Shown here piece after piece: positions 1 through 8,463 of a stretch of DNA of 64,000 nt (positions within the stretch are counted from its first letter, which is position 1; the number at the start of each line of letters is the position of its first letter). This DNA comes from an uncultured Pseudoteredinibacter sp. (lineage in GTDB: Bacteria > Pseudomonadota > Gammaproteobacteria > Pseudomonadales > Cellvibrionaceae), in assembly GCF_947500695.1 (NCBI RefSeq), contig NZ_CANMSS010000003.1, forward strand, positions 1 to 64,000. The letters run 5' to 3'. The translations under genes and the position numbers were made by a program. The notes under the pieces are model-generated. The model was not told where the DNA came from and did not search any database. It saw nothing but the letters and a program-made list of their open reading frames with translations.

Positions 1-222
1 AAAAGGTTACCTATATGAAGCTTCGCTGCGCTTAGGTGTGTACTTAAAAATTGTGCAGGCACCAGGGGTCAGAACCCGCGGGTTCTGACCCCGCTCTTCG
101 GAGCCGAGATGTATCTGCAGCGGCGAGCTTAAAAGGTTACCTATATGAAGCTTCGCTGCGCTTAGGTGTGTACTTAAAAATTGTGCAGGCACCAGGGGTC
201 AGAACCCAAGGGTTCTGACCCC
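1..222. repeat. Tandem 130-bp direct repeat carrying GGGGTCAGA palindromes
   Basis: Bases 1-77 and 131-207 are identical, a direct repeat with a 130-base period. Each copy ends in a palindrome of the GGGGTCAGA family. The palindrome at 65-92 is perfect over 28 bases; the one at 195-222 has two 13-base arms around AA. The first copy starts at the window edge, so the array may extend further left. The second palindrome lies just downstream of the Rieske oxygenase stop codon (minus strand) and could act as a 3'-end hairpin. No credible gene is seen in 1-238. Confidence 0.9.
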
Positions 223-238
223 CCCTCCGTTTGGGGGC

Positions 239-1396
239 TTAATCCATCAGCGGTTTGGCTCTTTCATCAACGATATGACTATCGATTTTGGTATCGAAAA
301 GGCGCTCAGCTAGATAGTGGTGGAAGTCCACAACCACCTGCTCCAGCTCAACCAGTTTTCCTGGCTCACCATGGCGGGATTTCATGGCTTTTTGATTGCG
401 CTCACAGATCCACTTGTCTTCAGCGAAAAAGGCCTCAACGAACTCTTGCTCTCCCGCCCCAGGGTTAATTTTGCTAGAAGAAATAGTGCCTGCTCGAATA
501 ATAGAGTTGTTAGCGTCAACAGGAATTACCGATAAATAACCGAGAGTATCACCAAGCAAAATACCAACAAAATTCGGCGGTAAGCTAAATAGCACATAAT
601 GTTCCCATAGACGTTGCTGTGATTTGGGCATTAAGGCCATCATGGCATTTTCTGTAAAGCTGCGACTTTCGCCGACCAAATTCCCGCCTGTCAAAGTCCA
701 GTCCGGTTTGCCTTCTATGTAAAATGCTTCACGAGTCGGGGTGTTAACTTCAAGGGTTTCTTGGTGAACTTTAAATAGATGGTAGCTTTCTATGCCATTC
801 TCTACGGCTAGCTTCCAATTGGTCTCCCAGTATTCATTTTCGCCGCCAACACCTTTATCAAAAGAGCCGATATTGTAACGTTGCAAATACTTCTCTATGC
901 CAGAATAGCGCTCACTCAAAGCTTCCGCATTGCCATTAATATTCACAAATATCAAGCCATGCCAGCTTTCCAATTTGAAATGAGGTAGGCAGTGTTTTTC
1001 TTTGTCTACAGCAATAATTCCAGGGTGAGGTACGCCAATCAGCTTTCCTTGATCGGTATAGGTCCATGCATGATAAGGACAAACCATGCGGCCTTTATTA
1101 CCAAAACCTTCATCGTTTAGTGGCGTCCCGCGATGGCGGCATACGTTGGACATAGCTCGTAGCTCGCCATCTCTACCTCGAATAATAATGATGGGTTCAT
1201 CGGCAATGGTTAATGCGTAGTAATCGCCAGGGTTAGCAACTTCTCCCTCATTACAGACGAACACCCAATCATTGCGATAAATCTTTTCCATTTCTAATTG
1301 GTAAACTTCTTCGTCTGAGTAGGCGGCAAATGGTAAGCCGGTGGCCTCCTCAATTTTGGCACTGGCGACTTTTTTTATCGAATCCAGAACTGTCAT
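239..1396 (-). CDS. Rieske non-heme iron oxygenase, alpha-subunit type
   Basis: This is a single-polypeptide aromatic or aliphatic hydroxylase of the Rieske oxygenase family. With the ATG at 1396 as residue 1, the N-terminal Rieske domain shows C86-x-H88 and C106-x2-H109, the ligands of the [2Fe-2S] cluster. The catalytic domain carries the mononuclear iron motif ENGIESYHLFKVH (H206, H211); the usual bridging carboxylate position is a Glu here. An ATG at 1402 is also in frame, but AAGGAG directly abuts it, whereas the ATG at 1396 has six-base spacing, so I chose 1396 (385 aa). No ferredoxin or reductase partner lies next to it. It is separated from the upstream hydroxylase operon by a terminator. 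The substrate is unknown; the neighbouring lipid catabolic genes suggest a hydrophobic compound. Confidence 0.88.
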   Translation of the reverse strand: MTVLDSIKKVASAKIEEATGLPFAAYSDEEVYQLEMEKIYRNDWVFVCNEGEVANPGDYYALTIADEPIIIIRGRDGELRAMSNVCRHRGTPLNDEGFGNKGRMVCPYHAWTYTDQGKLIGVPHPGIIAVDKEKHCLPHFKLESWHGLIFVNINGNAEALSERYSGIEKYLQRYNIGSFDKGVGGENEYWETNWKLAVENGIESYHLFKVHQETLEVNTPTREAFYIEGKPDWTLTGGNLVGESRSFTENAMMALMPKSQQRLWEHYVLFSLPPNFVGILLGDTLGYLSVIPVDANNSIIRAGTISSSKINPGAGEQEFVEAFFAEDKWICERNQKAMKSRHGEPGKLVELEQVVVDFHHYLAERLFDTKIDSHIVDERAKPLMD

Positions 1397-1458
1397 TTTC
1401 ATCTCCTTCAGAGTCGTATTGGCTAATCAATCTTTATTGTAATGTGTTACAAACAACT

Positions 1459-1504
1459 ATTTAAAAAAATACCTTTTGCCTCAGCTGCTAGATGAGGCAA
1501 AAGG
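1459..1504 (-). terminator. Intrinsic terminator after the fatty-acid hydroxylase gene
   Basis: A 12-base perfect inverted repeat (1472-1483 with 1493-1504, 9-base loop) is followed on the minus strand by a T-rich run (TATTTTTTT). It sits 12 bases past the hydroxylase stop codon and separates that operon from the Rieske gene. Confidence 0.85.
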
Positions 1505-1515
1505 TTGTGTTGTCA

Positions 1516-2445
1516 TTAAGGGCTTGCTTTAGCTTCGGCTGCCGCCGCTTCTCGTTTGCGTTTTTGCTCTTGTTCCCAAGCCCAGATCGGCGGGCGAATC
1601 AGCAGCTGAAAACGATAAGACCAACTCGGTGCTTCCCATAATTGCTTGCCCAGCTTGGTAAAGCCATGGAAGAACACAGTAAATGGATTTACGCTGTTAA
1701 TACGAGGGTAAACACCAAACTTCACTTTCTCGTCTTCTTCGGCAAAGGTGCCAAACATGCGATCCCAGATGATAAAAATACCTGCGTAGTTTTTATCAAT
1801 GTATTTGCTGTTGGTGGCATGGTGAACACGATGATGCGAAGGCGTGTTCATGATGTACTCGATTGGGCGTGGTAATTTCTTAACCATTTGCGTATGTAGC
1901 GCTGTCTGGTATAGCTGCACCAGTGCTTCTGCTAAGAACACCATGAACGGATGGAAACCTAGCATGATCAGCGGTAAGTGGAAAAAGAACGGGAAGAAGC
2001 CATCCAGTGGACCGAAACGATAGGCCACAGAAATATTAAAATGTGGCGAGCTGTGGTGAACCGTGTGGGTTGCCCAGCCCAAACCGCAAACATGCATAAA
2101 GCGATGTTCCCAGTAGTAGATGACATCCGCTAATAAAATACAGCCCAGCAAACTCATCCAAGTTAGCGGTAGTTGAGTAATGCTGAAGTTTTCGTATACC
2201 CAAAAAAAGGCCGTTAGATAAAACAGGATATAAATAAGCCCGCCAATAAAGCGGTAGGCAAATAAAGTGATGAAGTTGGTGATGGAGTCACCAATGAGGT
2301 TCCAAGTCACGGCTTTCTTAAAGGCCATAACGATCAGCTCGAAGGCAAACAGGGCCATCATCGCTAGGAAGAACCAGTAGTTTATATACTCATCCCAGCC
2401 AAAAAGCTCGAGATCGGTAAGGCGTTGCTGTAAAAATTCCATCAT
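1516..2445 (-). CDS. Fatty acid hydroxylase / sterol desaturase superfamily membrane protein
   Basis: This 309-residue integral membrane di-iron oxygenase has the three histidine clusters of the ERG3/fatty acid hydroxylase superfamily: HRFMH (residues 114-118), HTVHH (127-131) and HHRVHH (204-209), set among several hydrophobic segments (about 22-42, 62-85, 95-110 and 150-175). Members hydroxylate or desaturate lipids, sterols or ether lipids. The C-terminus is charged and Ala-rich. A second ATG lies at 2442. The start follows the stop of the upstream unknown gene by 11 bases, so it is the last gene of a three-gene operon with that protein and an MFS transporter. The exact lipid substrate cannot be told. 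Confidence 0.88.
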   Translation of the reverse strand: MMEFLQQRLTDLELFGWDEYINYWFFLAMMALFAFELIVMAFKKAVTWNLIGDSITNFITLFAYRFIGGLIYILFYLTAFFWVYENFSITQLPLTWMSLLGCILLADVIYYWEHRFMHVCGLGWATHTVHHSSPHFNISVAYRFGPLDGFFPFFFHLPLIMLGFHPFMVFLAEALVQLYQTALHTQMVKKLPRPIEYIMNTPSHHRVHHATNSKYIDKNYAGIFIIWDRMFGTFAEEDEKVKFGVYPRINSVNPFTVFFHGFTKLGKQLWEAPSWSYRFQLLIRPPIWAWEQEQKRKREAAAAEAKASP

Positions 2446-2456
2446 GGCAAAGCTCT

Positions 2457-3221
2457 CTATTGATAAATCACGAATAAAGACGTCAGCTCGCTGTTTTGGG
2501 TGTAGTCGCGACGTTCCACTACCGCTTTAACAGCTTTGCTATAGTCGATATCCTGCCACGCATTAAGCAGCGCATTGTTTCCATAATTACTGGGTTTAAG
2601 AAGGGTCTCAATTTTGCCTTTTGGAATCAGTTGCTGCTCGCCTTTCATGCTCGGTTTGTCATAACCGATACTGATGGTGGCGCGGCTGTAATCACTATTG
2701 AAATCGCTGTATATGGCGAACACACTCACCGTATAGCTATCTAGCTGGTCGCTAAGGGCGCTATTGCTGGCAAATTCCTGCCACACTTTCTCGACATTAA
2801 TTAATTCGGTGCTGCGCTGTATGCCAATCACGGATTTGGGCCAGTCTTTTAGTGATGGTTTTGCTTTAGGCTTGGCTGGATGCTCAACTTGAGCCAGTTG
2901 CATCGTCGGTGCTTCCGCCTTGCTTGCTTGGGCTTCGCTGGCTGCTACTTGAGGGGAGTCGCTGGCGCTAAGCGCTTTGGCATGATCATTTTGCGCTAGT
3001 TGTACATATTCCTGATAATCCTTTAGCTCGAAATAATCTGCAGTAGATTCACGGCCAAAGGCGGCCATGGCGTAGCCAACTTCGCTCATGGTGGCGAAGT
3101 CCATGTTAGCACTGCTGTACTTTTCAAATTCAGTGGGCGGTTCGGCTTTTTGCAAGCTGAGGGCAAAGCCTACCACTAAGCCGAGTAAGATGGTGCTTAA
3201 GGCTGAGACAAAAAAGTTCAT
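2457..3221 (-). CDS. Membrane-anchored protein of unknown function
   Basis: I do not recognise this 254-residue protein. It has one N-terminal hydrophobic segment (about residues 5-22, signal anchor or signal peptide) and then a soluble region. An Ala/Lys/Pro-rich linker spans about 85-125. A C-terminal region of about 125 residues is predicted soluble, probably periplasmic, and looks folded. It sits in the middle of an operon: 23 bases after the MFS transporter and 11 bases before the fatty-acid hydroxylase. A role with these two in handling a lipid substrate is inference from position only. Confidence 0.7.
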   Translation of the reverse strand: MNFFVSALSTILLGLVVGFALSLQKAEPPTEFEKYSSANMDFATMSEVGYAMAAFGRESTADYFELKDYQEYVQLAQNDHAKALSASDSPQVAASEAQASKAEAPTMQLAQVEHPAKPKAKPSLKDWPKSVIGIQRSTELINVEKVWQEFASNSALSDQLDSYTVSVFAIYSDFNSDYSRATISIGYDKPSMKGEQQLIPKGKIETLLKPSNYGNNALLNAWQDIDYSKAVKAVVERRDYTQNSELTSLFVIYQ

Positions 3222-3244
3222 AGTTTTACCTGCTAATCACACTA

Positions 3245-4441
3245 TTACACTTGAGAATAATTTTCATCATTAAGGGCTTCTGCGCCGTATTGCTCTTCGA
3301 GTTCACGATAAAACACCGGCAAACGCTTAAAGACATAGGCGTAACAGCCTAAACAAATAGCCATAAAAAACGTTGCCAGAATCATTTTTCCGTCTTCGCT
3401 GAGCAAGCCGTTAAACTGGGTGCCAAAGGTCATACCAACAACGGTGGCGGGTAGGAAGATGGCGGCAAAGCGCCCGTCAATGCTGAACTCGCTGTATAGA
3501 CCAAGTTGAAATGGCGTAAAGATTGCCCATGAAATCGAGTAGATAAGTACCGCAACGGTATAAATCCACTTATCTTGAGGGCCAGTCGATAGGTAGAACA
3601 TAAAATACACCATTAGGTGAATGCCGCCGGCGATCAGCATGGGGTAAGTGCGCTCAAAACGGCTCGCTAAGTAGATGGCGATACCATTCCCCGTTAGGCT
3701 TGCCAAGTAACCTGCGGCAAAAATACTACTAATAAAAGTAGCAGATAAACCCATTTCCATCCCACGATTTGCCGAGTCAGCCCAAAACAGTCCGAGTGCC
3801 GCGTACCAAATGATGGTGGTGCCAATAACAATGGCTTTTAAGCGCTTCAGTAAGGGGCTTGCCTTGAAATCTTCGACTTCCTCTTCCTGTTGATCGCCTT
3901 TAGGTGTCCATAAGGCCATTGGGATAATGGCGATCAAGCCACAGATCAATAAGAAGGAGAAGGAAAGTAAGGGCATGCTTTCGCTCAAGGTAGGCATCGC
4001 AAAGGATGCCACGGCAGACCAAAGTACCTGTGCAAACAGCACCAGGGCAAAAAGAGCCTCTGGGTTTTTCTGGCTGCCAATAATAGAAAAAGCATGGGAA
4101 GTAACAATGCCCGCACCCAGGCCGCACATCAGTCTGGCAAATAATGTCAGGTTGAAGTCACCATCGGCCGCCATGGTAATGGCATTACCGGCAATAAAAA
4201 GTAATAAGCCTAGCAAACAGCTCAGCTTTAGGCTCAAGCGCTTGCGCCAAAGGTTGAAGCTAAGGCCGCTGACGCAAATACCGAATAGCTCGGCAGTGGT
4301 GAGGGTTGCAGTCGATTCGATATCGAAAACCAAGCTAAATGAAGAAAAGATAAAAGGCAGAATATTGGCAGCAGAGCCACCAATCACGGCTAAAACCAGC
4401 AGAGCGCTGATCTGTCGTTTATTAAAACTAGATTGAATCAT
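3245..4441 (-). CDS. MFS transporter
   Basis: The 398-residue polytopic inner-membrane protein has about 12 hydrophobic segments and a central cytoplasmic loop (near residues 185-200, acidic and Glu-rich) typical of the major facilitator superfamily. It is the first gene of the minus-strand operon that continues with the unknown anchored protein and the fatty-acid hydroxylase. Its promoter region is shared with the divergent TonB receptor gene and contains a CGAACGTTCG palindrome. Import of the substrate handled by the receptor, or export of a product, are both possible. Confidence 0.85.
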   Translation of the reverse strand: MIQSSFNKRQISALLVLAVIGGSAANILPFIFSSFSLVFDIESTATLTTAELFGICVSGLSFNLWRKRLSLKLSCLLGLLLFIAGNAITMAADGDFNLTLFARLMCGLGAGIVTSHAFSIIGSQKNPEALFALVLFAQVLWSAVASFAMPTLSESMPLLSFSFLLICGLIAIIPMALWTPKGDQQEEEVEDFKASPLLKRLKAIVIGTTIIWYAALGLFWADSANRGMEMGLSATFISSIFAAGYLASLTGNGIAIYLASRFERTYPMLIAGGIHLMVYFMFYLSTGPQDKWIYTVAVLIYSISWAIFTPFQLGLYSEFSIDGRFAAIFLPATVVGMTFGTQFNGLLSEDGKMILATFFMAICLGCYAYVFKRLPVFYRELEEQYGAEALNDENYSQV

Positions 4442-4630
4442 TATTCGCTTCTCGGCTAAAAATCGGCTTCCCGATTAAATTCTCATTGACAAAGGCTTAT
4501 TGAAATTTGTAGTCTCGCCCATAATACGATCGAACGTTCGGTCATGCAATGGCTTGAGTGATTCGATTGTGGTGTATGCGGAGTGAATGCAAAGAATTTC
4601 TAAAACAATAAAGATCGAGAGGCTAGGAGA
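4442..4630. promoter_or_regulatory. Divergent promoter region with CGAACGTTCG operator-like palindrome
   Basis: The 189-base spacer separates the divergent MFS operon and TonB receptor gene. It contains a perfect 10-base palindrome, CGAACGTTCG, at 4531-4540; allowing one mismatch it extends to 4528-4543. The same palindrome occurs at 10987-10996, and a related CGTTCGTTCG at 11071-11080. Symmetric sites of this size suit TetR-family dimers, and a TetR gene lies at 7616-8215. The link to that regulator is inferred. Confidence 0.6.
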
Positions 4631-7096
4631 ATGTCAGTGACTAGAAATTTCCCGGTAAAACCATTAGTAGCAGCGGTTGTAGTGGGTTCAACGTTGGCGG
4701 CTGATTGGGCGGCAGCGCAAATTGAAGAGGTGTTGGTAACGGCCCAGCGCCGCACGGAATCGGCTCAAGATGTACCTGTATCCCTAACGGCTTACAGTGC
4801 AGAAGACCTGAAAATCGTGAATATTACCCGTAGCAGTGAGCTGGCTGCGCAAACCCCCAATATGGTGGCGGTTGATGGTAACTTCGGCCTGTCGGCGCCG
4901 ATTATCAGTATGCGTGGGGTAAGTAATGTCGATTTTAGTGCGATATCCAATACCCCGATTGCTGTGTACAGCGATGGAGTGATCTTAAACAATATTCAAA
5001 CCCATGGCTTCGCCATGTTCGATCTTGATCAGGTTGAAATCTTGCGTGGTCCTCAGGGTACGCTATTTGGAAGAAACTCCACAACGGGAGCGATGCAGGT
5101 TTTTTCTGCCAGACCGACGGAGGAGTTCAGTGCTGGTATTGAGGCTACCTTTGGGCGCTTTGATCGTTCTCGTCAGGAGGCTTTCGTTTCTGGTGCTTTG
5201 ACCGAAGATGTTCGCGGGCGTTTGGCCTATGTTAGCAACCGCTCTTCCGGTTATGTAAAAGATCAGTTAGGCCGCGATGCTCAAAACGAAGACGTGCAAG
5301 CCGCACGTTTGAGTGTTGACTGGGATGTAAATAAAGACATCGTCGTTGAGTGGCGCTTAGCTCACCAGCAAATCGACAACAAACCAGTGGTTTTTCATAA
5401 CCAGCTGCCAGCGAATGCTTTTGATCCAAGCTCGCCAGGTGGTGGCGCCTCGGATTATCGTAGAGTTACCCTCAGCCCCGATTATGAGCGAAAAGAAAAG
5501 GGCGAGACTATCATGAGCTCCTTAACTTTTGATTGGGATCTGGGTGATGTTAACTTGGTTTCGGTAACGGGTTTTGTTGATCATGATTTCCTTTATCAAA
5601 ACGATGAGGATGCCAGCACGCAGCCAATCGGACATAGCCAAGCTTTTACTGGGCAGCGTCAGTTTACCCAAGAATTTCGCCTGCAAGGTGAAACCGAAAA
5701 GCTCGATTGGGTGGCCGGTGCATTCTTTATGGATGAAGATGTGGAGTCGCAAGCCAGTTATGACATCAACGGTGTGTTGGCGGCAATTCCCCACGGCTTT
5801 GTGCCAGGTAGCGATGGCTCAGTGGGTGGCTTTGATGCAGCTCTAGGTCTGAATGGTGCTTGGATTGCATCGGCAGCCGCCGCTGGTTTTGCGCCGACGG
5901 ACTTTTTGAATGTCGCGCAGGCCTATAATGTTCTGCAGGCAATTGGCCGAATCCCGGCGGGCAATGTTTCTACTCGTGCCAATAAGCACAAGCAAAACTT
6001 GGAGAGTATGGCTCTATTCTCCCATTTGAAATATCGCATCAATGATTATTGGGGGGCTACCGTAGGCTTGCGTTGGAGTCGTGATGAAAAAGATCTTTCT
6101 GGTCAGTACTTAGGTTGTTATGTGGGGCAAAACCCAAATGCCGGACAAGGACGCTTTGATCAGTTGCAGGGTATTGGTGTTGATCCTAATGCGCCCTTTG
6201 GCTTTGATATCGCCGGCTTAGTAATGGATCCGGAAATTTGCGGTGTTAACAATGGCGCGCCAGAGAGTTTTGCTCGCGATGCAAGTTGGGACTCACTAAG
6301 CGGTAAGGTTTCATTCGAGTATACGCCCGACGAGGAATCTCTATACTACTTCGGTATTTCTCGTGGCTTTAAGGGTGGCAGCTTTAACGGTACTTATTAC
6401 AATCGTCTAGTTGAAGTTGATCCTGAAAAGCTGACCTCAATTGAACTGGGGACTAAGCACTATCTGCTGGATCGCCGCATGACTTTAAATGCTGCATTGT
6501 TCCAGTATGACTACACGGATTTCCAAGCTGTTATCGCCGTGACTCTACCTTCGCAACTGCAAGGCACTACCGTGGTTAATGAATTGGTCAATGTGCCAGA
6601 TTCAACTATTCGCGGTGCAGAAGTTGAGATGGCTTACAATCCGGTCACCAACCTGGTATTAACTTTGGGTGCTTCTTGGTTGGATTCGGAAGTGGATAAG
6701 CAGCCAACAGTTGCCGCTGGTGCGATCCCAGATATTCGTGGCAATGCTTTTCGCTATGCGCCAGAGTTTACCTTTAATGGCGTGTTGAGCTATACCTTTG
6801 AGTTAGGCGAGATGGGCTTTATTACTCCGCAATTGGATTGGTCCTACACCGATGAGTACTTCACGGATATTGCCAATAACCCATTGGGCAAGACGGAAGA
6901 TAATTGGATGACTAATGCTCGTATCAGCTGGACCAGCACCGATGAAAGCCTCAATGCTACTTTCTTTGTTGAGAACTTAACGGATGAGGTTTACAACAGC
7001 TCGAACACTCGTGAATTTACAGAGTCGTTTGGCTCCACCTTTTCAACCTACAGTAAACCTCGCACGGTTGGTTTGACGGTAGCCTATCGCTTATAG
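4631..7096 (+). CDS. TonB-dependent outer-membrane receptor
   Basis: An 821-residue outer-membrane transporter. It has an N-terminal signal peptide (cleavage probably after ADWAAA, about residue 30), a TonB box right behind it (EEVLVTAQRR), a plug domain (about 45-160, with the LRGPQGTLFGRNSTTGA motif common in this subfamily) and a long beta-barrel ending in the aromatic/hydrophobic strand TVGLTVAYRL. This subfamily (CirA/FecA-like, common in marine and sphingomonad-like degraders) is often linked to uptake of hydrophobic organic compounds rather than siderophores. It is divergent from the MFS operon and followed by a terminator. The substrate is inferred from neighbours only. Confidence 0.93.
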   Translation: MSVTRNFPVKPLVAAVVVGSTLAADWAAAQIEEVLVTAQRRTESAQDVPVSLTAYSAEDLKIVNITRSSELAAQTPNMVAVDGNFGLSAPIISMRGVSNVDFSAISNTPIAVYSDGVILNNIQTHGFAMFDLDQVEILRGPQGTLFGRNSTTGAMQVFSARPTEEFSAGIEATFGRFDRSRQEAFVSGALTEDVRGRLAYVSNRSSGYVKDQLGRDAQNEDVQAARLSVDWDVNKDIVVEWRLAHQQIDNKPVVFHNQLPANAFDPSSPGGGASDYRRVTLSPDYERKEKGETIMSSLTFDWDLGDVNLVSVTGFVDHDFLYQNDEDASTQPIGHSQAFTGQRQFTQEFRLQGETEKLDWVAGAFFMDEDVESQASYDINGVLAAIPHGFVPGSDGSVGGFDAALGLNGAWIASAAAAGFAPTDFLNVAQAYNVLQAIGRIPAGNVSTRANKHKQNLESMALFSHLKYRINDYWGATVGLRWSRDEKDLSGQYLGCYVGQNPNAGQGRFDQLQGIGVDPNAPFGFDIAGLVMDPEICGVNNGAPESFARDASWDSLSGKVSFEYTPDEESLYYFGISRGFKGGSFNGTYYNRLVEVDPEKLTSIELGTKHYLLDRRMTLNAALFQYDYTDFQAVIAVTLPSQLQGTTVVNELVNVPDSTIRGAEVEMAYNPVTNLVLTLGASWLDSEVDKQPTVAAGAIPDIRGNAFRYAPEFTFNGVLSYTFELGEMGFITPQLDWSYTDEYFTDIANNPLGKTEDNWMTNARISWTSTDESLNATFFVENLTDEVYNSSNTREFTESFGSTFSTYSKPRTVGLTVAYRL

Positions 7097-7138
7097 CTGT
7101 TTAGCGACGGTTAGGTGAGATCCTCACCACATTGCTTG

Positions 7139-7162
7139 GGGCCACATTGTGGCCCTTTTTTT
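7139..7162 (+). terminator. Intrinsic terminator after the TonB receptor gene
   Basis: The stem GGGCCAC (7139-7145) / GTGGCCC (7149-7155) with an ATT loop is followed by seven T residues. It is a strong canonical terminator about 40 bases after the receptor stop codon. Confidence 0.93.
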
Positions 7163-7187
7163 ATGGCTTGCTGCGGCTTCGAATTTG

Positions 7188-7460
7188 CTAGACTTCTTTT
7201 AATTCGTAAAACCTTTCACAGTTTTGGCTGGCTTTGGCCCACTCTGAAGCCCTGCTTCTTTGTTGGTGAAAATCAAAAGCCCTTTGGTCAATGAATTCTT
7301 CGTAGACCCAGAAAATTTCTTTTCTTTCGCTGTCCTGATTCACCCTAAAGCAAACGCAGCCGGGTTCTTGTTGGGTAGCAGCTATATGCTGCTGTAGGGC
7401 GTTCTTAAACAGCGAGAGTTCATGCATCGGTACTTGAATATAACCTTCTAATATAATCAT
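7188..7460 (-). CDS. Antibiotic biosynthesis monooxygenase (ABM) domain protein
   Basis: A small dimeric alpha-beta barrel protein of the ABM/YgiN type. Family features visible are the N-terminal strand (GYIQVP), a helix followed by EPGCVCFRVNQD, and the EIFWVYEEFIDQRAFDFHQQ stretch. Such proteins are cofactor-free oxygenases or haem/quinone-handling enzymes and often sit in catabolic clusters. I chose the ATG at 7460 (90 aa) because the fold begins there; an in-frame ATG at 7505 would add 15 residues. Neither start has a clear ribosome binding site. It is convergent with the TonB receptor gene and divergent from the TetR gene. The reaction is unknown. Confidence 0.75.
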   Translation of the reverse strand: MIILEGYIQVPMHELSLFKNALQQHIAATQQEPGCVCFRVNQDSERKEIFWVYEEFIDQRAFDFHQQRSRASEWAKASQNCERFYELKEV

Positions 7461-7615
7461 AAGGGGGATTTGAAACGGCCTTAAGCTGCTTGAGTGCGTG
7501 ATCATGGCTTAAGTCTGCTAGTGCAGAAATAGTAGTTATAAAGCTTACGCTGTGTAGAGCTCTATTATTTTCACAAGCAGTTGCTAAAATACTTCCCCAA
7601 TCAGCAGGGGTAAAT

Positions 7616-8215
7616 ATGGCAAGACCAAGTGTAAAAGAGGAAAGGGCAGCGGCTATTTTGGCAGCCTTTGAGCGCTGTGTGGCGCGCTACGGGGTCGAAG
7701 GGGCGACTTTGGAGCGTATATCACAAGAGTCCGGCCTACATCGCAGTTTGCTGCGTCACCATGTGGGGAACCGTGAGGCTTTGCTTGAGCGTCTGCTTGA
7801 GCGTTGTGTGGGCACCGAACAGGATGATATTCAGCGCTTGTTTGATGATCTCCATTCTGGCGATTCCTCTGTTGAGCAAAATGAAGAGCTTATTATTGCC
7901 TATCTATTTGGCGAAATGCCGGAGCAAGAGCAATTGCGAATTCGGGTGGCGCTGGCATTGTTGGCGGCGGTAGAAAATTATCCGAGTATCAAAAGACGCC
8001 TTAGCCAGTGGAATAATGATTTTATTGCTAACCTTCAAAGCTTGTTGCAGCAGGTTTACCCAAAGTCCCAGGCTGAGCAATGTGCTGCGGTTGCCTGGGG
8101 ATTAGCGAGTATTTCGCTTAGCCATCTTTCTATGGCGCCTCTAGGTTCCGCAAAACTCTATCAGCGTAGCGGTCTGAAAGCGGCAAAAACCCTGCTGCAA
8201 AGTTTGCGGGTTTGA
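7616..8215 (+). CDS. TetR-family transcriptional regulator
   Basis: A 199-residue protein with an N-terminal TetR DNA-binding domain (helix-turn-helix near residues 30-50, with the recognition region SGLHRSLLRHHVGNREALL) and an all-helical ligand-binding domain. It stands alone between the ABM gene and the amidase operon, inside the catabolic region. It is the best candidate for binding the CGAACGTTCG palindromes at 4531 and 10987, but its own upstream region has no copy of that motif, so autoregulation through the same site is not indicated. Confidence 0.88.
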   Translation: MARPSVKEERAAAILAAFERCVARYGVEGATLERISQESGLHRSLLRHHVGNREALLERLLERCVGTEQDDIQRLFDDLHSGDSSVEQNEELIIAYLFGEMPEQEQLRIRVALALLAAVENYPSIKRRLSQWNNDFIANLQSLLQQVYPKSQAEQCAAVAWGLASISLSHLSMAPLGSAKLYQRSGLKAAKTLLQSLRV

Positions 8216-8249
8216 TTGTCCGTGAGCCACAAACCCGTGGTAGCACACC

Positions 8250-8325
8250 GGGGTCAGATCCCGTTTTTAAAAAGTGCGCGGTTTAACAGGCTAAGGCCAA
8301 CTTAAAAAGTATGGGATCTGACCCC
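8250..8325. repeat. GGGGTCAGA-family hairpin repeat (copy 3)
   Basis: Arms GGGGTCAGATCCC (8250-8262) and GGGATCTGACCCC (8313-8325) are perfect complements around a 50-base interior beginning with the CGTTTnTAAAAAG seen in copies 4-6. It lies between the convergent TetR and amidase genes. Confidence 0.9.
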
Positions 8326-8370
8326 TATTAAAAGTATTTTTGGGCAAAAGGCTCTGCGGCTCAGCGCGCC

Positions 8371-8446
8371 GGGGTCAGACCCCGTTTCTAAAAAGTACGC
8401 GGTTTAGCAGGCTAAGGTTAGCTTAATAAGTGTGGGGTCTGACCCC
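8371..8446. repeat. GGGGTCAGA-family hairpin repeat (copy 4)
   Basis: Arms GGGGTCAGACCCC (8371-8383) and GGGGTCTGACCCC (8434-8446) enclose an interior closely matching copy 3, which lies 45 bases upstream. Relative to copy 3, the left arm has T to C and the right arm the compensating A to G. Confidence 0.9.
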
Positions 8447-8463
8447 TACAAGTTCTCCCGCTC

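Noticed and set aside
7..192. Short open frame over the tandem repeat at the left edge
   Set aside because: It consists of the repeat itself and its translation shows the same segment twice with no domain; it is unlikely to be a gene.
3927..4436. 169-residue plus-strand open frame antisense to the MFS gene
   Set aside because: It is a shadow of the MFS coding sequence on the other strand with no start signal or recognisable domain.
8250..8446. CRISPR-like repeat pair
   Set aside because: There are only two units, their interiors are homologous rather than unique spacers, and no cas gene is near.
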